From the NCBI GenBank assembly GCA_036867785.1, contig CP145424.1, forward strand, positions 186,001 to 250,000: a stretch of DNA of 64,000 nt, written 5' to 3'. The position numbers and the translations under genes are program-made. Positions 10,388 through 22,168 of the stretch are shown here, in pieces (within the stretch, counting starts at the first letter, position 1; each line of letters begins with the position of its first letter). Below the pieces are notes generated by a model. The model ran no database searches. It had not been told where the DNA came from and saw only the letters and a program-made list of their open reading frames with translations. This stretch comes from Plasmodiophora brassicae. Taxonomy: Eukaryota; Endomyxa: Phytomyxea; Phytomyxea; Plasmodiophorida.

Positions 10388-11366
10388 CCCCATTCCACAC
10401 AACCCTGTACACACCAATGTGAACGTTTTTTGGCGATGTGTACAGGCCTCCGTGCCTATGTACGTCTTCCCTCGACCGCAGCGTTTTTTTGCCGCATGCT
10501 CGGTCTCATTTGCAGCTCTGAGCATCTCCACCCGTTGTACCTATACCTAAATTTTTCCGTAGGTTTAAAGATAATGATAATGAATTCGTTCCCCACCCGT
10601 TTACCTAACCATTTAGAGCATCTCCACCCGTTGTACCTAAACGTATACCTAAGCGGACTCATAGGGATCACCAAATTTACAGAAAAATGGGTGCTCCCCC
10701 CAGCGGTGCTCGGCGTCTCTAATTCTGTGAACAGCACACAGTGTGTCGCCGTGGAGTTGTCCGATCCGACGGCGTCCCACGCATTTCCGCTGCCGTTGGG
10801 CGCTACCTATACTCCGTGACAGATCTGCTCAGATCTGTGGCCCCGTTTAAAGACTCTACCTAAACGGTTAGGTATAGGTACAACGGGTGGGGAACAAATT
10901 CATTATCATTATCTCTAAATCTACGGAAAAAATTGGGTTTAGGTACAACGGGTGGAGATGCTCTAGGTAGAGTCATTAAACTGGACCACAGATCTGAGTA
11001 GATCTGTCACGGAGTATAGGTAGCGCCCAACGGCAGCGGAAATGCGTGGGACGCCGTCGGATCGGACAACTCCACGGCGACACACTGTGTGCTGTTCACA
11101 GAAATAGAGACGCCGAGCACCGCTGGAGGAAGCACCCATTTTTCTGTAAATTTGGAGATCCCTATGAGCCCGCTTAGGTATAGGTTTAGGTACAACGGGT
11201 GGAGATGCTCTCTTGAGTCCCGAGCCGACGGCACTCATTTTGAGTGGCTGTCTGTCTCCCGCACCTACCTACCGTTCGCAGAAAGGAAGTGGTGCCCACA
11301 GTTTCTGCTGTCAGATGACCGATGTGCATTTTTTGCTGAGTGTGTACAGGGTTGTGTGGAATGGGG
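10388..11366. mobile_element. Tc1/mariner-like MITE split by the foldback element
   Basis: Near-perfect inverted repeats of about 27 bp (10388-10414 and 11340-11366) begin CCCCATTCCACACAACC. They are flanked on both sides by TA (10386-10387, 11367-11368), the target duplication of Tc1/mariner elements. Subtracting the 691-bp insert at 10520-11210 leaves a MITE of about 290 bp. No coding capacity is visible. Confidence 0.6.
10520..11210. mobile_element. Composite foldback/MITE with interleaved inverted repeats (691 bp)
   Basis: Ends GAGCATCTCCACCCGTTG and its reverse complement are flanked by TCT on both sides (10517-10519, 11211-11213). The interior has four blocks. S is 10520-10615; L is 10616-10861. 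S', an inverted copy of S, is about 10862-10963; L', an inverted copy of L about 246 bp long, is 10964-11210. Each block boundary again carries GAGCATCTCC or GGAGATGCTC. The L arms match almost base for base and could form a long hairpin. No protein is encoded. The terminal motif resembles that of the Harbinger-type MITE at 9371. Confidence 0.75.
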
Positions 11367-11368
11367 TA

Positions 11369-11915
11369 GCTTGGTAAAGTATGTACTATGGTGCATAATA
11401 CACTCATGTGCCCTATACCGAAGGACCGGCTGGCACCTTCCGAAGGCCGACGACTCGGAGATAGCCTTCGGACGGACGCCGACTCGAAAAGTACTTTCTG
11501 GAACCCGGGCCTCCTCACATGATGGACTACGTCGAACATTACGCATACATGCCAGAGCGGGAACTCGATTCTTGCATGAAACAGATATGTCACGTCAGAG
11601 GCAGACGAGTTCGTTCGTGCGACGCTTCGTATATGCCACTGCAGATACTCACCATTCTTTACGTATTACAATCTTCCAAAGACGTGTGGGTTATGTGCGA
11701 CACGCTCGACGACGGCCGGAAGCGTGACGTGGCGCAGCCACGTGCGCAACGCTATGAATAGTATGGCTTGGGTGGGAGAGCTGTTGGAAACTGCGGAGCA
11801 CCTGCGGCACGCCCGCCTACACCGTACGGACTGCGGAAATAAAAATCATTCACCAAGATGTCCGATAGTCAACGCGTTCAACGTACACCCAACCAACAAG
11901 ACGTGCATTTGACAT
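11369..11915. other. Intergenic remnant DNA
   Basis: About 550 bp between the MITE cluster and gypsy C. Short frames on both strands lack codon texture, splice sites or recognisable motifs. I see nothing assignable here apart from the ATGTG target duplication of gypsy C at the right end. Confidence 0.5.
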
Positions 11916-11920
11916 ATGTG

Positions 11921-12063
11921 TGTACTACAAAAGTAGTAGCTCTGACCGTATGCATGGGATCGTCCCACTGTACCTTTGAATGAACAGTTCTCTTATAAGG
12001 CGTCTAGCGTGCGTCCAGCTTGACGGCAGTCGTGTGGACCGCTGACGGCGCACCGAAAGCACA
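11921..12063 (+). repeat. Gypsy C 5' LTR
   Basis: Begins TGTACTACAAAAGTAG and ends GCACCGAAAGCACA. It is a direct repeat of 17094-17239. Confidence 0.9.
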
Positions 12064-12161
12064 AAAACGTTTTTGTGTCGTGGAGAATTCACCTGAACTT
12101 GATCGCGTGAGCCGATCGCCCTGAACGCAAGTGAACCTGAACCTGAATCCTGACCGCGACG

Positions 12162-13193
12162 ATGAACGGCGCGGGACGTAGACGGGCGCCTGCTGCAGAG
12201 CCGGCCGACCCAGTCGCCATGGAAGAAGTACATGAACAGCCTGAAGAACAACCCGCTGGGCATGACAACGTCAACGGAGCTGCCGGAAACATGCTGAAGG
12301 GGCAAACTCCGATCTTTACACCTGTGACACCCCCGCAATTGAACAGCACTGACTACAAATGTGTGACAGAATTCTTGACGAAGTACAAGAAGTATGCGGC
12401 TCTGATTGAAGATCGACGAAATCGCCACAGCCAGGATATCTACCCGGAAGCGATGAAGAGCTGTATGCCTGACAGGATCCTCAACAGCATTGCGAAATTT
12501 CGTGTTCGGAAACCTGTTCAGAACATTACTGATGACGACATCAAAGGATACCTCGTGAAGATTCAGCGAGAAGCATTGTGCGAGGACATGAACGATTGCG
12601 ACATCGATGAGCTCATACGAAAGACCATCGTTATGGACATGAAAATTGGTAACTGCGAAGCCCGAGTTAACGCTCACTTTGGCAAATTTGATCAGTTTAT
12701 CGAAGACCATGGCCTTGAATCTCATTTCTCTGGATCCGACGCTAAGGTAAAGCGCAAGATCAAATTGCTTCGAAAAGGTATACGTCCAGAAATCCTACGC
12801 AAACAACTGAAGAAGGATATGAAGTATGGTAACTATGAACACTGCTGGAAGGACGAAATGGCGTTCTTTGACCTTGTAGACAAACGAGCCAAAGAGCAGA
12901 ACCTATTCTTCCCGAAGAAAGTTCCCGATGATAACAACAATCGAAAGAATGGTAAGACCACCAATGCTCGGTCTAACGGGAAAAATGAACCACACAGCAC
13001 CACGAAGAATGACGACATCAACTCGCCGAAGAAGAAATTGAATGGTAAGAATGAGACCAATAGGATTCCTGAACATGAGGGTAAACAACCCCCTGAAGGC
13101 GGTTGCGCTTTCTGTCAAGGACCTCATTGGCTACCGATGTGCCCCAAGGTAAGTAAAACAGAACGGCAAGAGTTACTGAAGAAAATGAAATGA
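12162..13193 (+). CDS. Gypsy C Gag
   Basis: A 343-residue frame starts 100 bp after the 5' LTR. It has an acidic N-terminus, a helical capsid-like middle (TEFLTKYKKYAALIEDRR) and a Lys/Asn-rich basic tail. A single Cys/His cluster (CAFCQGPHWLPMC) near residue 320 is a gag zinc knuckle. Gag would assemble the particle and bind RNA. Pol follows about 70 bp downstream in a separate frame. Confidence 0.8.
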   Translation: MNGAGRRRAPAAEPADPVAMEEVHEQPEEQPAGHDNVNGAAGNMLKGQTPIFTPVTPPQLNSTDYKCVTEFLTKYKKYAALIEDRRNRHSQDIYPEAMKSCMPDRILNSIAKFRVRKPVQNITDDDIKGYLVKIQREALCEDMNDCDIDELIRKTIVMDMKIGNCEARVNAHFGKFDQFIEDHGLESHFSGSDAKVKRKIKLLRKGIRPEILRKQLKKDMKYGNYEHCWKDEMAFFDLVDKRAKEQNLFFPKKVPDDNNNRKNGKTTNARSNGKNEPHSTTKNDDINSPKKKLNGKNETNRIPEHEGKQPPEGGCAFCQGPHWLPMCPKVSKTERQELLKKMK

Positions 13194-13265
13194 GACAAAA
13201 CACCGTCTAATGACGAAACGACGACACACAGCGGCAACGAAGCAGCGAAGACGAAGAATAAGCGG

Positions 13266-16200
13266 TTGGCAACGAGTACATCAACCCTAGGAACTGTCCG
13301 AGTTCACGAGTGCGCTACGTTCAACTACGAGTTTGATAGTGCATGCACGAAGACAACGCTTTCATTGGAGCAGTTATCGCAGATCCAACGAGAAAAATTT
13401 GTTGCGGTAAGAATGTTTGAGAAACCACTGATGAGTACCCTTGCGATAGGCAACGTACAAACGAAGATTGTTGGGTACGCTCTGCTTGACCTCAAGTTCA
13501 CGTCGCAGCATGGAACTGTTGCAACTATCAGACGGGTCGAGTGCGCGATCTCTCAAGAACCTATGAGTGATGGTACTCTCTTAGTAGGCGTTGCTGAATT
13601 GGATGCTTTAGGGATCAACCCCGACACCATCTTTGAAGAGAAATATTCGAACACCTCGGAAACTGATGTGACTACTTACAGCCGAGATCCAGCGATTGAA
13701 ATGTTACGCAGCAAGCGATTGCAGATGATCGCCCCACAGGATGAAGATGAGGAACAAGATGATCCTGATCCTGGAAAGGATTATGACGTTGAAGTTGGGA
13801 TATTCAACAAAACTGAGGTACAAATTGCATGTGACAACATGATTGAACGTGCACTTCAGGAAGGATTCCCTCCCGACGACAAAGAACGATTGCGCTCTAT
13901 AGTGCGCAAATACCCAATATGGCGAACGAAGATCGACAATATGCCACCGGCTAAGGTAACTCCGATGAGACTGCATGTCAAAGCAGATGTTAGGCCGGTT
14001 GTATGTCAACCACCAAAGTACCCGGAGACACACCAAGCGTTTCTCCACCAGCACACAACGACACTGATGGAAAACGGTCTCGTGTACCGCAATCCACATG
14101 CGCGTTTCGCCTCACGAGCGAATGTCCATGAGAAGAAAGACTTCGGTAACCGTGGATATCGAATGACCGCGAATTTTAAACCTGTGAATAGGCAGATTGA
14201 CCGCATCAATTGGCCCATGCCTCACATCGATGTTATTCTGATGTATTTACGTTCAGCTACGATTTTCATGCTGTTTGATGCATTTAAGGGATATTGGCAA
14301 TTCCCTTTGCACCCTGATTCTCAAGAGTTCTGTTCCTTCATGACTCACGAAGGTGTTTTTACGCCAACTCGTATCATGCAAGGTATTATTGGTGCCGTAT
14401 TCGCCTTCCAGTCTGGAATGCAAGAAGTTCTTGGCGACCTGCTGTATCTAGCCGCATTGTTGTGGATCGATGACGTACTGGGCTACGTCCGGGATCTCGC
14501 CGAATACTTCGTAATATTGGAACGTATTCTGAAACGTTTCCATGAGTATGGTGTCATGTTGAATCCGAACCGGTGCCACCTGTGGTTACGGAAAGTGACC
14601 TGGTGCGTCCGTGTTATATCTGCTGAAGGAATATCGTTTGACGAGTCATTGATCAATGCTCTGAAAACCTTGGCAACTCCTCAGAATGCTGCTGATCTTC
14701 AGCAATTTCTCTGTGCGCTCAATTGGATGCGTACTTCGATTCCTCGTTTTTCTGAACGCGTTCATCCCTTACAACAACTACTTCTGGAATCGTCACGTAA
14801 GATTCGCAGCCTGAAGAAAGGTCAGTTACGCCGTGTCACGCTTAGTTCGGTTGGATGGAATGAGGAACATACGCGCTGTTTCGAACGATTGAAGCAACAA
14901 TTGGAGGAATTGATGCTGATGGCACACCCGAAAGATGGGTTTATTCGATGTATATTCCCTGATGCTTCGGACCATCATTGGTCTGTCTTCTTGACACAAA
15001 TTCCTTGTGATGATTTGCCGAAACCACTTGTCGATCAACGTCATGAACCGATGGCTTTCATTTCTGGTTCGTTCCGTCACAATCAGTGTAGACCAGACCG
15101 CCCAACTAGGCCACGGGAGCAGCTGCTCTCGTGGCCTAGTTGGGCGGTCTGATCTACAAAACATCTCACCGACGGGAGTTCGAGCCTCCTCGAAGTCCGC
15201 CGGGGCAATCATTGAGAAGGAAGGTTTTGCGATTATCGAAGGATGCTATCGCTACCGACACTACTTGCATTCGGCTGATGCTTTTCGTATCTTCACTGAT
15301 CATCGCAACTTGATGTATATTATGGACCCATTTCGTTTCTCTACGAATTTGAGTCGCATGACTGGAGATCGAATTGAGAGATGGAGATTGCAATTGAAGT
15401 CGTTCAATTTTGAAATCGAACACATTTCTGGAGACGAGAATGTCTGGGCGGACCTTGGAACACGATGGGGAGCGAACGTCGAACCCGAGTCTTGTGCTCA
15501 GACCATATCTGCTCGTGCCTTACGTTTTACTCACAAAGCTGCACGTTTTGACGACTACCGTATTCATGACGAGTTCGTCTGGCCTACTGTTTCTGAAATT
15601 GCTCAGTCTCAATCTGAATATTGTATTGCACATGGAATTGAACCTGATGCATCCATGCTCACCTTGGAAGGAACGTCGACTATCGTGCGACGAAATTCTG
15701 ATCGTCTGTTTTCTACACCTGATTATCAGATTTGGATCCCAAATGAATCGTTGATTCTCAGGATCATGATCATTGCTCATATGGGATTATCCGGACACCT
15801 TGTTGAATCGGCAACCTTGGCTACGATTCTTTCTCACTTTTGGTGGCCTGGAATTGACAAGTCTGTTGCAGAATTTGTTAGTCGATGTTTGCATTGTCTT
15901 CGAAATCGACATGGAACTGCTGTACCGCGTCCATTTGGATATGCTTTGCATGGTTCGAAACCGAACGCTGTCTTGCATTATGATTTTCTGTTTATCGAGA
16001 AACCGCGAGCATCTTGCCATCATGCACTCCGGTATGTTCTTGTACTGAAAGACGACTTCTCGGGATTTGTTGAAATTGTCCCTTCTGAATCTGCTGATCA
16101 CTTTGTTGTTGTTGATAGTCTTTTGAATTGGTTCAAACGTTTTGGTATTGTTTATCAACACGTATCGGATCAAGGCTCTCATTTTATGAATCAAGTGGTG

Positions 16201-17083
16201 AATGATTTGCTACAACGACTTCACATTGCACACCACTTCACTACTGCTTACACCCCTTGGGCGAACGGAACCGTCGAGGTTGTCAATCGTCGCATTCTAG
16301 ATCTGTTTCTGATGAAGTCCCTAAATGTACAAGACTGGCCTGATTTGATTCCGGTGATTAACATGGTGCTCAATCATACGATTCGACCTCGCATCGGATA
16401 TGCTCCTGTGACGATTTTTACTGGTCTTGAACCAAGTACTTTGTTATCTACTATCTTTGTTACCCGTCTTGACGCTACCCTTGACCTGCCAATAACACCT
16501 GATCGATTACGTGAATCGACTGCTGACTTGATATCGGCTATGGACGACATGCACAAAGATGTTTCGCACCGTCTAGCCAAACAACGTCGCTTACGGCACG
16601 AATCACGCAAGCACCAGCGTAATGTGAAACCGATCAACTTCTCTATTAATTGGTGATTATGTCCTGGTTGCTAAGCGTTCTACTGCGCGCAAGACTACGT
16701 CTAATTGGACTGGTCCTTACCAAATCGTTGAAGCTGTCAATCCACATGTCTACACTGTCCAAGACTTGATTACGAAAGATCTGTCTACCGTACATGCGCA
16801 ACGCTTGAAATTCTACCATGATTCATCTCTGAATGTCACTTCGGACCTGCTACACAATATTGCTTTGACTGGTAACACCTACGTGATTGAACAAATTGAT
16901 GATATTCGAATCGATCCTGTTTCTGGAGATGTCCAACTACACGTTCGTTGGCTAGGTTTTCAGGATGATGATGCCACATGGGAACCATTTGAAACCATCA
17001 AAGATGATACTCCTGACATCGTCCGACAATTTCTGGCATCACGCTCTGACACATTGTCCTGCACCCTGTTGCACGATTTTTGA
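13266..17083 (+). pseudogene. Gypsy C Pol region (fossil)
   Basis: Recognisable in order are a protease-like N-terminal region, reverse transcriptase (FDAFKGYWQFPLHPDSQEF, LLWIDDVLGY), RNase H, integrase zinc finger and core (HFWWPGIDKS, CLHCLRNRHG, SDQGSHFMNQVV), and a chromodomain-like tail (LHVRWLGFQDDDATWEPFE). Integrase after RT marks a gypsy element. The region is broken in about two or three places and is treated as a fossil. Confidence 0.85.
15088..15159. repeat. 72-bp near-perfect palindrome inside gypsy C
   Basis: Two arms of about 36 bp meet with no loop at CAGCTG (15121-15126). The arms read CCGCCCAACTAGGCCACGGG and its reverse complement with one or two mismatches. It looks like a tiny hairpin insertion and is not typical of the surrounding pol sequence. 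Confidence 0.75.
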
Positions 17084-17093
17084 AACAGGGGAG

Positions 17094-17239
17094 TGTACTA
17101 CAAAAGTAGTAGCTCAGCTGACCGTATGCATGGGATCGTCCCACTGTACCTTTGAATAAACAGTTCTCTTATAAGGCGTCTAGCGTGCGTCCAGCTTGTC
17201 AGCAGTCGTGTGGACCGCTGACGGCGCACCGAAAGCACA
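17094..17239 (+). repeat. Gypsy C 3' LTR
   Basis: Direct repeat of 11921-12063 with about 3 percent divergence and a 3-bp size difference. It contains AATAAA near 17155 and is followed by ATGTG. Confidence 0.9.
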
Positions 17240-17244
17240 ATGTG

Positions 17245-17555
17245 TTGCTAGGGCTCAGAATGCCGCGTTACTACAAAGGGTCGAGGGTATGAGTCCAGAT
17301 GAGCGCCCCGCTGATCTCCGGACGCTCGAGGGCAGAAACGCTCAAGTTTTGTGCAACCAAGTGGCATACCCTGGTGGTCAATTCCCAACTGGACCTGCAT
17401 CCAAGCCCGCAATCAATTTGCGGCCTGTGTGATTAGATCGAGAGCGCCCGACTTGGTGCCACGAGCGCATCCGATTTTGTAAAGAGTACTATGACTGGCG
17501 GCGGCGGCTGCGCTGGTCTCCTTACAGTCACGAGCAGTTCCTTGGGACTCTAGAG
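17245..17555. other. Spacer between gypsy C and gypsy B
   Basis: About 310 bp of unique DNA. A short frame ending at 17432 (VARAQNAALLQRVEGMSPDE) has some protein-like texture. It would run upstream across the gypsy C insertion site, so it may be the tail of a lost gene, but I cannot identify it. The last five bases (TAGAG, 17551-17555) are the gypsy B target duplication. Confidence 0.4.
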
Positions 17556-17689
17556 TGTCAGGAGACGACACGACGGACGACTATTGTCTCCACAACACGG
17601 AATTAACCGACTGCCGAAGCCGTCGGTTGCCGTGGACGTTTATTCAAACTGCGCGGCTGCGCGACCCCCGTCGCGGCCGTGCCATAACA
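17556..17689 (-). repeat. Gypsy B 3' LTR
   Basis: 134 bp, matches 23261-23394 and the gypsy A LTR in reverse complement. Preceded on the plus strand by TAGAG. Confidence 0.93.
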
Positions 17690-20600
17690 GTATAGTCCCC
17701 TGTCATCGGGCCGGCCGGCGGGGTGGCTTTCGCCACTTCGGCCCCGGCTTGGTTGGGTACCGAGCGTGGAAGTTAACCAACAATTCGTTGAGCCCACCTG
17801 TACCGTGTAGTTCTCCTGCGGGTTCCCACGTGCGTTCAGAAGGCGGGTACCCTTCCCAGTCGATCAAATATTCCAATCGGGAACGGCGATATCGAGAATC
17901 GAGGACATCGTGAACGATGAAGAGGGGAGCATCGTCATCCGCGAGAAGAATCGGTGGAGGAGGAGGTTGAGTGCGACCAGGGATAAGGTTGGCGACGTAA
18001 GGCTCGAGTTGAGATACATGAAATACATTGTGGATACGGAACTCGGCAGGAAGGTCGAGTTGAAAAGCAACCGGATTGACGAGTTGGCTGATAGGGAATG
18101 GCCCTAAAAATTGGTAGTCGAGCTTCGCGCAGGGTCGCAGAGTTTTCAGGGAGCCCGCGACGTAGCATCACTAAGTCGCCCACCTGAAACTTCGGAGACG
18201 TTTGCCGCTTCGCGTCGGCGAATCGTTTGGAATCGGCAGAAGCTCGAGTCAGTTGACGGGTCAAGAAGTTGCGAATCCTCTGCAAGGACTCAGCGCGCTC
18301 GTCGGCAGTCGGATTGGCGCTGGTAGACGGTCGAGGTTGCACGTCCATCACACGTGGGTGGTAGCCATAGTTCGCGAAAAACGGTGACATACCTGTCGCG
18401 GTATGGTCTGCATTGTTGTACGAAAATTCAGCTACGGCAAGGAGCGGCTGCCAGTCGTCTTGTAAGTAGTTGACGTACGCACGGAGATACTGTTCCATGA
18501 CTTGGTTCACCCGCTCGGTTTGGCCATCGGATTCTGGGTGCCGCGAAGAAGACAGGTTGCGTTGCACGCCGAGACGTATGAGAAGTTGCTTCCAGAACTT
18601 AGCGATGAACTGAGGCCCTCGGTCCGACACGATATCGTCAGGGAGGCCATGTAAGCGGAAGATATTTGCCAGAAACAAGGCAGCAAGGTCAACAGATGAT
18701 ATTGTTTCGTTGCAAGGAATAAAATGCGCCATCTTGGAGAGGCGGTCAACGACGACGAGGATGGAGTCATACCCGTTCGAACAGGGAAGCTTAACCACGA
18801 AGTCCATGGAAATGGACCGCCAAAGAGTCGTCGGCAGAGGGAGTGGCATGAGTAATCCGAAGGGCTTGTGCCGAGCCGTCTTAGTCCGACGACACGTATC
18901 GCAGGAGAGCACGTAACGGGCTACGAAAGGGGTCAAACCCGGCCACCAAAATTCGCGGCGAATTAACTGCACGGTTTTCCGAATACCGAGGTGGCCCGCC
19001 GTGACATTATCGTGGAAAGAGCGAAGAATGTCCAGTTTGCAGTCATCGCCAGAGACGACCACAGAATGTCCACGGTATAGAACGTCGTCTCGGACGCTAA
19101 AGTGGCGGCCGCTCGGACGATGAAGTCGCTGACGGGTGCGGCACACAAACGGGTCGGAAGCTTGGTTGCGGCGGATACGATCGAGGAGTGCGTCGGTTGT
19201 AGTATCGGCCACGTTGATCTGGACCTCCTGTAGGGGTCCTGGCCCGAGCCGCGACGCTGGAAGGAGCAGGAGTGACTGCTGGAGCACAACCTCATCCTGA
19301 TCAGAAGGCGCGTATTCGGGGCGACGAGTCAGGGCGTCCGCCTTGCCATGAAGACGGCCTGGTCGGTGTTGGATAACGAAATCAAATTCGTTAAGCAGTT
19401 GGGACCATCGGACTTGACGACGATTCAGTTTGTGAGTGCTGGTGAAGTATTCCAGATTCCGATGATCGCTGTGGATGACGGTCTGGTGTCGCGATGAGTC
19501 CAGGAACTGACGCCACTTTTCGAAGGTCTGGACGACCGCGAGAAGTTCCTTGTCGTAGATAGGAAAATTGATATCAGTAGGCGCGAGCTTGCGCGAGAAG
19601 AATGCCAACGGGTGAAGTTCATCATCGGGGCCCCGCTGCGACAAGACCATTGCCACCGCGAAATCGGAAGCATCCGTTTCCACTTCGCACGGGCGATCTG
19701 GGTCGAAATGAGCAAGGACAGGGGCTGACGTGAAAGCAACCTTGAGCGCCGTGAATGCGGCGTCTGCCGATTGATCCCAACGAAACGGCACGTTATCACG
19801 CGTGAGATTTGTCAGCGGTAAGGCCAGCTCTGCGAAGTGGGGAACGAACTTGCGATAGAAGTTAGCGAACCCGAGAAACACCTGCACCCCGTGGACGTCG
19901 GTCGGCTGTTGCCACGAGAGAATGCAATCGATCCTGGAGGGGTCAACCCGTATCCCGGAGGAGGACACCAAGAAACCTAAAAATTCCACTTCGACCGTAT
20001 TGAAGACGCACTTCTCCAGTTTAGCGTGGAGTTGAGCAGTGCGGAGTCGGTGTAGGACGAGACGGACATGGCGTTCATGGTCCTCGGGAGTCGATGAGTA
20101 GATCAGGATGTCGTCCAAGTAGATTACCACAAATACATCAAGGAAATCCTTGAACGTCTCGTTCATGAAGTACTGGAAGGAGGCCGGCGCGTTGGCTAAG
20201 CCAAACGGCATGACTAAGTACTCGAACAAGCCGTACGGCGTGCGGAAGGCCGTCTTCCACTCATCGCCTTCTCGGATCCGAACTTGGTTATAGGCGCTGC
20301 GGAGGTCGATTTTCGTGAAGATTGTTCCGGAGCCGAGCTGGATCAAGAGCTGGTCGATAAGTGGAACCGGATATCGGTTCTTGATAGTAACAGAGTTTAG
20401 ACCACGGTAATCTACGCACAGGCGAAGACTACCGTCCTTCTTCTTGACGAACAGAATTGGGGCGCCCGCCGATGAACGGGATGGACGAATGAGATTAGCT
20501 TCCAGGTTGATCCTGAGATACTCCTTCAAGGCTTCTTGTTCCCGGGGTGACAGCCCGTACAGACGGCAATACGGCGGGTCGCCACCAGGTTTCAGGTCAA

Positions 20601-22168
20601 TCGGACAGTCGAACGATCGGTGATCAGGAAGAGTCGTTGAGTTCGCCTTATCGAACACGTCAGTAAACTCCTGATATTGCGGCGGTAGTTCCGCGGCGTG
20701 GGCAGCGGAATCGGACGGTGACCATGTGTAGTGGATGGCATAGCAGTCTGCGCCGTCTTGCACGTCGTCTAAGAACGGTTCGGCGGAAACAAACGCGATG
20801 GAGAGCGGCTCCACAGGTTCGCCTGGCGGCTCCGTAGGTAGTCGACGGATCCGTTCCAACCGACGACGACGTGGAGGCCTGTGGCACGGAAGTCAGCAAG
20901 GCGTTGTCGATGACGCAGGGATCCGGAAGCATGGAAGGCGCACGTCTCGGGGCGGAGCTGTTGGCGATCAATACCAGGAGGGCGACCAGCCCCACGAGCG
21001 CACACAGCTGGGAGGCGAGTGACCCGTGTGGACTGCTGCGCCCTGAGCAGGCGAAAGGGGCGCGTCGACCCGCGCGGCGACGTGCCGGCGAAACCGAGGG
21101 ATGTTCTGAACAAGAGGGGGCCGGTGCCAAGCACGAAAGAGGCGGAAGCGGTGGCGGAACAGTGGCGGCAGCTGCGGTCGCCGACTCAGGCGGTGCGGCG
21201 GAATTCTCTGGTCGACCAGCGGCAGACACGGGCGGCACGAGTTCCGGACCGTCGACCAGAGAAGCAGCCACCGGCACTAATGGCTGGTCAGTAGCAGGCG
21301 CAGGCTGCACTAGTTCCGGAACGTCGACGGCGACCAGAGAAGCACCCACCGGTGGTAACGGCTGGGCAGTAACGGGAGACGACGAGGCGACGAAGTGATC
21401 AATGTCCAAAGGCGGTGCGCTCGGAAGCGGGCCGGGTTCGACGGGCAACCCCTCGGCGCAGCATAATAACGCGGCCGTGTCAGGAGAGCAGACGGCCGTG
21501 TCAGGAGAGCAGGCGACTGTGGCATCAGAAAGGGCGACCGTGTCAGCAGAGCAGGCAACCGTGTCGGCAGAGCCGGTGGGGTTCCCACCGGCCCGAGCAT
21601 CGAGCCACAAACGCGGTGATCCCCGAGTAATGCGTTCGCGTACGGTGCGACGAAGCCAGTCGATATCCGGATTGTGCTGTTCGAGCCAGGGCAGTCCCAG
21701 GATTATACGGTGACTCGGAGCGTCAATAACGTTGAGGACAATTGTGTCGTGGAAGGCCCCGTTGACGGAACACGGCAATGGCGCCGTCTCCAATGTGATC
21801 GGTGGCAGGTGACGGCCGTCAACAACCTTGACTGGAATCGGTTGTGCTTTGGAGCGGAGTGGCAGGCCATAGCGGCGGGCGAAACCGGCGTCGACGAAGG
21901 AAGATGTCGCTCCACAGTCCAAAAGGGCCGTCGTCGCCCACGGGCGATCGCCCGTGGATTGAAACGGAACGAATAAATGATGAGATGAATGAACAGTTGC
22001 GAAACAAAGAGCAGTGACGAGGACAGTGTCGGGTTGCGAGGACGAAGAACATTCGTGTATCGAGAGAGGGTGAGCTGCCAACCCGGGAGCAGTCACCCTT
22101 GACCATTTCCCGGCGGACGATGTGGGCATGTTGCGACCATATGGCCGGGCTGCCGGCAATACATGCAC
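17690..22168 (-). pseudogene. Gypsy B protease-Pol region (fossil)
   Basis: In order on the minus strand: a retroviral-type aspartic protease region (TALLDCGATSSFVDAGFA) inside a Pro/Ala-rich part; RT (LCVDYRGLNSVTIKNRYP, VVIYLDDILIYS); RNase H (ETDASDFAVAMVLSQRG); integrase (HSDHRNLEYF region, then FWWPGLTPFVARYV and DRGPQFIAKFWKQ); and the chromodomain region at the 3' end. It overlaps the gag frame at its start, as is common for frameshift-expressed gag-pol. Treated as a fossil with about one break. Confidence 0.88.

Larger units (their letters stand above)
11921..17239 (+). mobile_element. Gypsy/chromovirus-like LTR retrotransposon C (older family)
   Basis: Complete element with LTRs at 11921-12063 (143 bp) and 17094-17239 (146 bp), both TG...CA. 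It is flanked by the 5-bp duplication ATGTG at 11916-11920 and 17240-17244. Parts in order are gag, protease-like/RT/RNase H, integrase and a chromodomain-like C-terminus. A polypurine tract (ACAGGGGAG) precedes the 3' LTR. The LTRs differ by a few substitutions and one 3-bp indel, roughly 3 percent, so it is older than copia and gypsy A/B. The element is broken, with about two or three interruptions in pol, and carries a short palindromic insert. Base composition is clearly more AT-rich than host genes. Confidence 0.92.

Noticed and set aside
11925-12725. Minus-strand frame of 266 residues over the gypsy C gag
   Set aside because: Antisense shadow; the plus-strand frame has a zinc knuckle and the correct place after the LTR.
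20798-21713. Plus-strand frames antisense to the gypsy B protease region
   Set aside because: They mirror the Pro/Ala-rich coding sequence of the element and show no motif or start context.
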